64,000 nt of DNA from Gammaproteobacteria bacterium. Its GTDB lineage: Bacteria > Pseudomonadota > Gammaproteobacteria > Steroidobacterales > Steroidobacteraceae. The notes below the pieces were generated by a model. That model did not search any database. It had not been told where the DNA came from and saw nothing but the letters and a program-made list of their open reading frames with translations. The position numbers were made by a program, and so were the translations under genes. The stretch covers positions 310,001 to 374,000 of the forward strand of contig CANGBB010000002.1 in the NCBI GenBank assembly GCA_947452065.1. Reading direction: 5' to 3'. Positions 57,681 through 64,000 of the stretch are shown here, in pieces (position 1 is the stretch's first letter; every line of letters starts with the position of its first letter).

Positions 57681-60600
57681 TTACGCCCCATCACTCGACT
57701 GGAAAGCATCTGGCCAACCGCCATGCTGCTCGATCACCTTGTCGATCTCTGCCATGAGCCGGATCGTCTCGGACAGGGCGACGATGACTTTCTGGTAGTG
57801 GGTGATGTCTTTCTTCGAGAGCATGCGGCCTTTGCGGTCCTTGATCCATTTCTCGCAGACCTGGTAGCTGCCAACGTGAAAGTTCCATACCTCTTCGCAC
57901 ACACCCTGGAAGCCAGTGGTCTGAGCCTTGTCAAGCCAGACGGTGTCTCGCGACCACGAGACCTTTTCCACTACTGGGTCCCGTCCGCCAATAAACTCAG
58001 TTATTTGATGCTCCAGCCTAGGTGATTCCAGTAGATGTAGGGAGATAAGCTCACTGCCGAGCCTAGCAAGCGGTCGGAACAGTGCCAAATTACCGGTCAA
58101 AGGCAGACGCGGAAAGTCTGACTTAAGCAAACTCGCGTAGCGAGCGCGATAGTTCTGAGAATAGAGAATGGAGTAGACATAATCGAAGACTTCACTAGAG
58201 TTTAACGGTTCTATTCCAAGCCGCTCGGCAAACACTTTCAAAAAGCCAGGCGTGTAGTTACTTTGAATTTCGGCATCGGCGAATAGTTCGCTGTCTCGTC
58301 TTCCAGCGCCGTCGCTTTTAAGGTACAGAGGAAAAGCACTGGTGCTTTCTCGGCTCTTGTTCGAAACGGAACAACAGTCGGAAGGAATCCGGGTTACGAA
58401 GGCATGTGCGAACCCCTCAGTTATTTGCTGCTGTGAAACCAGCAGCGCCAAATTTCTCTGACCATCAAGATGCTGCATCGTCGGACGCGCGGTGTATCGA
58501 ACTATGTCATCAGAATATATGATAGTACGAGTATCGAACGGCCTGCAGAGAGCGGGTACTATTGGACTCTCAGTCTTGGAATCGCGTAGCTTTTGCCGTG
58601 CTGGTTTGAGCTGCCAAAGCGGGGTATCTTTGAGCTCGTATGCTTCGCGTAGTTGGCTTTCTGGCACCTCAAAATCAATGAACTCTTCCAATCGACTCCG
58701 CATTTCCTGCGCGGTAAAAGCATATGCAAACTTGTCCTTGTGCGTCTTGATGCCGCTTGAGAACTTTATGACGGAATCGCGCAATGAGGGCCATGACAAG
58801 TATTCCGCCCCCATCTTGTTTTCAACTGGGGCCAAGAGGTAAAAAGGCGATGCTGGAGAGAGTGCTGTCCAAGTTGTCGTGCCGAATGAATGCTTGGCTA
58901 AGAAGTCATACTTCGCGCTGCGCTGCCCGATACTTTCAGATCGATCGATTCGTGAGATAGTTTTGGAGCCAGCGTTGTTCCGCATCAAAGAGATGCAGAC
59001 ACCTTGCTGAATATCGAACACATTTTCATCCCGACTCCCGTGCTCATCGACTTCGGACTTTTTTTGACTGCCGTGTAAGTCAAAAATGCTTATGGCGGGA
59101 AACGACACAACGAGGTGTTGGCGCATTCCACGAAAGCTTCTGCTGTCTAAAAAGGAATTGTTCGAGATGTAGCCAACTATTCCTCTACCAGCTGTGAGAA
59201 TTCCACACTCTGCTAATCGGATGAACTTGATGTAATCGTCCTGAAGATTTTTCTCGAACTGAAGTGCATTTCGCTCTTTTATTCTCTCGCCATCTACAAA
59301 CTTGTAGTCTTTAATCAACTTCCTAGCTGTCTCGTTCAAGTTTGCCGATTGAATGCTGTAGGGCGGGTTGCCGATGATGACGGTGAAACGTTTGTGGCGT
59401 TTGATTTCGTTCACGGCGGCAGCTTCGTGGGCGAGGGCGTCGAAGCCGATGAGGGGGAGCTGTTTCACCCACGGCTCGAGCGCATTGGTTAGGTATATGC
59501 GGGCGCGTTCCTCGGTGTCAAAGCGGTAGCCGGTCTCGGCAAGCTTGAGCCCGATCTTCATATGGGCGATGGCGTAGGGGGCCATCATCAGCTCGAAGGC
59601 GTGGAGGCGCGGGAGGAGGTGCTGCGGCACGTAGTCGTTCCACGCGGCGCGCTGCTGGGCTTCGGTGAGGCGCTGCTGCTTCCACTTCGCCGCGAGGGTG
59701 CGGTGGATCACGTCGATGGCTTCGACGAGGAAGGTGGCTGTGCCAGTGGCAGGGTCGAGAATCTGGACGAAGGGCTCGTCCGGGGAGATCGTCCGCGTCT
59801 CATTGGGATCATCCGTGTGAGGCGGAAGTTTCAGACCGGGGTGTTTTTTAAGCATCTCACCCCAAGTGGTGGTGTCAGCGAGACCGTCCTCCAGCCCGAA
59901 CTCGGTCTGCAGTAGTTCATGCACGCTGCGCACTATGTAAGAAACGACCGGCTGCGGCGTGTAAAAAACACCGCGGTCCTTGCGGATGCGCTTGTCGTAG
60001 GCCTGCAGGAATCCTTCAAAGAAGTGGACGACCGGATCTTCTTGGCGATTGCGGTCGCCAAAGTCGCGCAGGACCGCCTCCATCTTGGCTTCGTCGAGAA
60101 GCTCCACGACATCTGACACGCCGAGTTCGTCGAAGTCGATACCTGCTCCATCTACTTTTCCTTGCCGCCCCCCTACCTTGAGGAAGGTCTGCATCAGCTC
60201 CCTAAGGAAGGGACTGGTCCGCATGTGGGCCGCAAAGTCGTCCGCCGTCTTTTTGGTCGGGTCCGCGATGCGTGATGACAGAAGGCCGTAAGAGATTGTC
60301 TGCGCGTACATGTCCGCGAAGCCCTCAGCATCCAGGTCATGGATCAGGGACTCCTGGAAAGCTTTCATCAACTTGGTCAAGGGGCCACGGGAAGACTCGA
60401 TAGAAATCGCAGCACGGATGCGGTCGCGAATCGCGCAGGCAAGCTCGGCCAGTCGGATGGAGAGCCGCTCTGCCGTGGTGATGACCTCGCGATGGCCCAG
60501 CGTGAACGCACTGCGCCAGCGGCGGCGCCATTCGTCGACGTTGTTGTCATCTTGTGGCCAGGCGAGGTTTTCCGTTAGTTCGCGGGCCACCGCGTCCAGG

Positions 60601-61082
60601 TGCAGGGGAGTGTCCTGATGGTCCCAACCCAGGACCTTCAAAGTGGGCAAGTCCTGCCGACTGGCGGGCCTTGCGAAGTGCGCAAAGCTTATCTGGCGAG
60701 AGCCACCTAGACCATAGTTAGATACGAAGAGCAGATCATCGGCCTCCCAGCCTGCACGATCCGCAATATTGGCCGACGCGCGTTTTTTGATTGCTACTTG
60801 GCTAAGAACACGTCGCAATGCCACCACAGGAAGGCTTTTGGGCTCGAACTTGACGAAGAAGATGCCCCAAGGTTGCCGTGCAGAGAGTGGACGAAGGCGC
60901 TTTATTTCCTGGATCTTTGCAGCGTTCTCAGGGTTGATGCCAAGCTCCTCCGCTGTGTAATCGAAGGTCAGTTCTTCAAAGTCATCGCCGTCTATTGGCC
61001 AGCCCATGTGATCGCGTAGATAGCGCACAAGCTGATCAAAGCGCTGGATGCGTGCGAGCTCGGCTCGGTGATCAATTGCCAT
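57681..61082 (-). CDS. N6-adenine DNA methyltransferase, Eco57I/type-ISP-like, 1133 aa
   Basis: Motif I ILDPATGTATFLVEAIDVI, motif IV IIGNPPYS, helical region FADMYAQTISYGLLSSRIAD, GVFYTPQPVVSYIVRSV. Confidence 0.92.
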   Translation of the reverse strand: MAIDHRAELARIQRFDQLVRYLRDHMGWPIDGDDFEELTFDYTAEELGINPENAAKIQEIKRLRPLSARQPWGIFFVKFEPKSLPVVALRRVLSQVAIKKRASANIADRAGWEADDLLFVSNYGLGGSRQISFAHFARPASRQDLPTLKVLGWDHQDTPLHLDAVARELTENLAWPQDDNNVDEWRRRWRSAFTLGHREVITTAERLSIRLAELACAIRDRIRAAISIESSRGPLTKLMKAFQESLIHDLDAEGFADMYAQTISYGLLSSRIADPTKKTADDFAAHMRTSPFLRELMQTFLKVGGRQGKVDGAGIDFDELGVSDVVELLDEAKMEAVLRDFGDRNRQEDPVVHFFEGFLQAYDKRIRKDRGVFYTPQPVVSYIVRSVHELLQTEFGLEDGLADTTTWGEMLKKHPGLKLPPHTDDPNETRTISPDEPFVQILDPATGTATFLVEAIDVIHRTLAAKWKQQRLTEAQQRAAWNDYVPQHLLPRLHAFELMMAPYAIAHMKIGLKLAETGYRFDTEERARIYLTNALEPWVKQLPLIGFDALAHEAAAVNEIKRHKRFTVIIGNPPYSIQSANLNETARKLIKDYKFVDGERIKERNALQFEKNLQDDYIKFIRLAECGILTAGRGIVGYISNNSFLDSRSFRGMRQHLVVSFPAISIFDLHGSQKKSEVDEHGSRDENVFDIQQGVCISLMRNNAGSKTISRIDRSESIGQRSAKYDFLAKHSFGTTTWTALSPASPFYLLAPVENKMGAEYLSWPSLRDSVIKFSSGIKTHKDKFAYAFTAQEMRSRLEEFIDFEVPESQLREAYELKDTPLWQLKPARQKLRDSKTESPIVPALCRPFDTRTIIYSDDIVRYTARPTMQHLDGQRNLALLVSQQQITEGFAHAFVTRIPSDCCSVSNKSRESTSAFPLYLKSDGAGRRDSELFADAEIQSNYTPGFLKVFAERLGIEPLNSSEVFDYVYSILYSQNYRARYASLLKSDFPRLPLTGNLALFRPLARLGSELISLHLLESPRLEHQITEFIGGRDPVVEKVSWSRDTVWLDKAQTTGFQGVCEEVWNFHVGSYQVCEKWIKDRKGRMLSKKDITHYQKVIVALSETIRLMAEIDKVIEQHGGWPDAFQSSDGA

Positions 61083-61086
61083 TGCT

Positions 61087-64000
61087 TCAACCCTCGTTTA
61101 GTTCCATCCAGCACTTGAGCACGGGTTTGACGCCGACGGGTGCATCGACACGCTTGAGATAACTGCTCTTGATGTGCTTCTCAATCTTGTTTCGGACATC
61201 CATAAGAGTCTGGGCAGGCGTCTTGCATAAGCGAGGTGTTTCCACCGCGCTGCGGATGCTGACTACGATATCCCCGGCCTCCTCGCGGATGGCATCTCGG
61301 CCCAGGTCGTAGAGGTACCATCGGGTGGTGCCAGCGGCCTCAGTGAATTCGCCAGCTTCCTTATCCAGGGCCGGCAGGGCGTAGCAGAAGAAGACGCCCA
61401 CGGTGCCGCGGGCCACCTTCTTTCGCCCACTGAAGAGCGAGCCGGGCAGCGCATTCAGGCGCGCTTCCAGCGATGGGTCGGCCTGCAGGAGGTCTTGGTA
61501 CTCCAGGTGCATGTCCTCCACGGCCGTACGGGTGCCTTCGTAGGCGTGGTTGAACTCCTTGAGCGCCTCGAAGTTGTCCTCCGGCGTCAGGAGCTTCTTG
61601 CCCTCGATACCCAGGGTCTTGGAAATCAGCAGCGTCTTCTGCGTGACCTTGCTATAAAGCGTGAGGATGGCGTTTAGCTCGTCGGGGGGCAGGAAGTTCC
61701 AAAAGATCACCTTGCCACGTGAGGGAGCCATCTCTGGGTGATCGGCTACGAGCCGTTTCTCGACCTCAGGGTTCATCCGGCGGTCCACCCGGCCGATACG
61801 CTGCATGAGCCGAACTGGATTCCAGTGGATGTCGTAGTTGATCATCCTGCAGGCGTCCTGGAGGTTGAGTCCTTCGGACAGGACGTCGGTGGAGATCAGC
61901 ACGCGAATCTCCTGCCTGCCTTTCGCAATCAACTCTGCCGAAGTCGTGCCGTTGTAGTAGGGCGCGAAGCGCTTGATGACGTCTGCGCGATTTCCCTTGG
62001 TAGCACTGTCCACCTCGCCCACGCCTTGAATGCCTGCCTTGTCGAGCTCCCGCTTCAGATAGCGGGCCGTGTCGGCAAACTCGGTGAACACCAGCACCTT
62101 CTCGTTGACGAGATCCTTCGTGCCAAGAAGCCGGATGAGCTTCTGAAGTTTGTCGTCATGCTTGGGCTGGAACTTCTGGGCTTCCTCAATGAAATGGATC
62201 AGTTGGTCGAGATCGCGGTAGGTTTCCGTCAGCATCGCCGCAATGTCGTACTCCTTTGAGTCCAGGCGCACGACGGCGTCTAGCAACTCCAGGGGGACGA
62301 TGTCCTCATCTTCGGCGTCCTCCCCTTCATCTCCCCACAGCTCACGCTGATGCTTCACCGCATATCCCAGCGCTGCGGCGTTATGGAGCTTCCACTGCTC
62401 CAGCTTCTTCTTCTGCGCTGCGGTTTCGCTGTGAATCTCGATGAAAGCCAGCAGCTTCTGGAGCAATCGCTCGCATGACACCTCGAAGGCTGCCACCGAG
62501 CTCTCGAAGCGTTTGAGGAAATTGGTGCGGATCAGGCCTACGACCTGCTTTTGCTGGTTCTGTTCGAAAGGGTTGATCGACGCGTCGGTTCCCTTATACC
62601 AGGCCAAGGGGTAGTACATCGGCAGAGCAAACAGAGGGTTAATTCGCTTAAACGCGTTCTCGAACATATCGAGCAACCGACCATAGGTCTTTTTGATGGA
62701 GTACTCAGCAACTTGCGGAGCCTTGCGGTCCGGAAAAGCAGCGGCCTTGCCCGTCTCCCGAATCTGGCTCTCTCGAGCATATGCGCGGCTACGCTGCACT
62801 ACTAAGTGCTGAAAGATGGTGTCCTTGGCTAAGAGCTCTTCCGCCTCTTCCATGTGCTCCGAAACATCGGTGATGTCGTGCGCGACGCGCTTACGCAGAT
62901 CCCTCTCCATCTGGGCAAAATGCGCCACCAGGTTGTTGACGCCCAGGGTCCGAGCAAAGAATGCGGGGTCTTTGCGTGTGAACAATTCGGCCAAATGCCG
63001 AAAGTCAGTGATCCGGTTATTGATAGGGGTAGCAGTTAGAAGGAATACCGTCTTTCCTCTAAGCTCACCATTGAGAAGTTCGAAAAGGCGGTAGTAGCGA
63101 GAAGGCTCGATGTCCTGTCCGTCGCCGGCGCGGCCTGGGTTCCGGAAGTGGTGAGCCTCGTCAATCACAATTGCATCAGCTAGCTCTGATAAACGTCGGA
63201 ATCGGTCTGGGAACTCGCCCTTTCGACCTAAGTCGGTATGTGCGAACACTGCCAAATTGCTAAAGTCAGAGCCACCACCGATGTGCGGCAACCACTCCTT
63301 GAGGTGTGGTTCCCAAACGCCTTCCTTAGCGGCCTTAGGGGCGAACAAGACCACCCTCTTGTTCTCGTGCAAAACCAGCCGCTCAATGAGCATCAGGCCA
63401 ACAAAGGTCTTGCCTAAGCCTACGCCATCACAGAGAAAGGCTCCGCCATGCTGACGAGCTATCTTCATCAAGGCCCAATAGGCCTCCTTTTGGTAGCGGT
63501 CGATTCTCGGGAACATCTTCGACCGCGTTTCGTCCCATTCGCTTGCGGTGAGCTCGTGACCGCGGAAGAACTCTTGCAAGGCTTTGGCATAAACGTCGAA
63601 AGGCGTGTACTCGCGAACATGCCGCTCGACCACGTCAATCACCGCGTCGGTGATCTCTGAGGCTTCGTTCCAGTGAATCTCGAACCACTCCTGCAGCTGG
63701 GCGACCTCGCGCGCGCTCTGGATCTGTACGTTGAGTTCTATATTTTGGGTGAGCCCAGGCCCTGTGAAATTACTCGAACCAACTAAGGCCTGTGCCCCGA
63801 CCACCTCTAAGCGAGCATGAGTGATGTAAGCCTTGGCGTGGAATTTACTTTTGTCATACACGCGGCATTCGATCTTTTTACTCCGCAGTGCCTCAAGGAT
63901 GGCAGGTACTCTCTCGAGAAAAGGTTCCGGCGTTTTTTGCTGCTCAATGCTTTGATCGAGTACTTGCGATACATCGCTCCTTACCGAATCAAGGAGAGCT
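61087..64000 (-). CDS. PLD-domain plus SNF2/DEAH-type helicase fusion protein, 5' end truncated by window edge
   Basis: HAKAYITHARLEVVGAQALVGSSNFTGPG (PLD), GVGLGKTFVGLMLIERL, DEAHHFRN, MQRIGRVDRRMNPE; frame stays open from 63861 to 64000 (ALLDSVRSDVSQVLDQSIEQQKTPEPFLERVPAILEALRSKKIECR). Confidence 0.93.
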   Translation of the reverse strand, partial: ALLDSVRSDVSQVLDQSIEQQKTPEPFLERVPAILEALRSKKIECRVYDKSKFHAKAYITHARLEVVGAQALVGSSNFTGPGLTQNIELNVQIQSAREVAQLQEWFEIHWNEASEITDAVIDVVERHVREYTPFDVYAKALQEFFRGHELTASEWDETRSKMFPRIDRYQKEAYWALMKIARQHGGAFLCDGVGLGKTFVGLMLIERLVLHENKRVVLFAPKAAKEGVWEPHLKEWLPHIGGGSDFSNLAVFAHTDLGRKGEFPDRFRRLSELADAIVIDEAHHFRNPGRAGDGQDIEPSRYYRLFELLNGELRGKTVFLLTATPINNRITDFRHLAELFTRKDPAFFARTLGVNNLVAHFAQMERDLRKRVAHDITDVSEHMEEAEELLAKDTIFQHLVVQRSRAYARESQIRETGKAAAFPDRKAPQVAEYSIKKTYGRLLDMFENAFKRINPLFALPMYYPLAWYKGTDASINPFEQNQQKQVVGLIRTNFLKRFESSVAAFEVSCERLLQKLLAFIEIHSETAAQKKKLEQWKLHNAAALGYAVKHQRELWGDEGEDAEDEDIVPLELLDAVVRLDSKEYDIAAMLTETYRDLDQLIHFIEEAQKFQPKHDDKLQKLIRLLGTKDLVNEKVLVFTEFADTARYLKRELDKAGIQGVGEVDSATKGNRADVIKRFAPYYNGTTSAELIAKGRQEIRVLISTDVLSEGLNLQDACRMINYDIHWNPVRLMQRIGRVDRRMNPEVEKRLVADHPEMAPSRGKVIFWNFLPPDELNAILTLYSKVTQKTLLISKTLGIEGKKLLTPEDNFEALKEFNHAYEGTRTAVEDMHLEYQDLLQADPSLEARLNALPGSLFSGRKKVARGTVGVFFCYALPALDKEAGEFTEAAGTTRWYLYDLGRDAIREEAGDIVVSIRSAVETPRLCKTPAQTLMDVRNKIEKHIKSSYLKRVDAPVGVKPVLKCWMELNEG

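Larger units (their letters stand above)
50829..64000. mobile_element. tRNA-Arg-associated genomic island; right boundary outside window
   Basis: Serine recombinase abutting the tRNA, two tyrosine recombinases, excisionase-like HTH, restriction-like cargo, transition from core genes. Confidence 0.65.

Noticed and set aside
1-64000. CRISPR arrays, rRNA operons, IS transposases
   Set aside because: None seen on either strand

Overview
This is a ~64 kb gammaproteobacterial chromosome window with two parts. Positions 1 to ~50.83 kb are mostly conserved core genes: lepA-lepB-rnc-era-recO-pdxJ-acpS, rlmD, mfd, lolC/E/D, comEC, exbBD-msbA-lpxK/Trm112-kdsB, rne, rluC, maf, yceD-rpmF-fabH, cfa and a desaturase, htpX, proBA, an RND pump, moaE/mobA-moaD/moaC/moaA/moeA and a TonB receptor. 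From tRNA-Arg(TCG) at 50,829-50,905 to the right edge is a mobile/accessory island. It starts with a large serine recombinase whose 3' end reads antisense into the tRNA gene. It continues with a translationally coupled cassette of two tyrosine recombinases plus an unknown 253-aa protein, a small excisionase-like HTH gene, and a tRNA-3'-end-like fragment followed by a terminator. The right end is a leftward three-gene operon: a PLD-nuclease/SNF2-type helicase fusion (5' end beyond the window), a 1133-aa Eco57I/type-ISP-like N6-adenine methylase, and a very acidic 129-aa protein. That operon is the best candidate for an under-described anti-phage or restriction-like system. Core-region oddities include a PAS/LOV-GGDEF protein degenerate in both domains, a ComEC with an eroded metallo-beta-lactamase domain, an LpxK-Trm112 in-frame fusion, a MobA-MoaD fusion, a His-rich repeat tail on MoaE, a basic tail on AcpS and a near-leaderless yceD promoter. 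Family calls come from motif recognition in the supplied translations; no searches were run.
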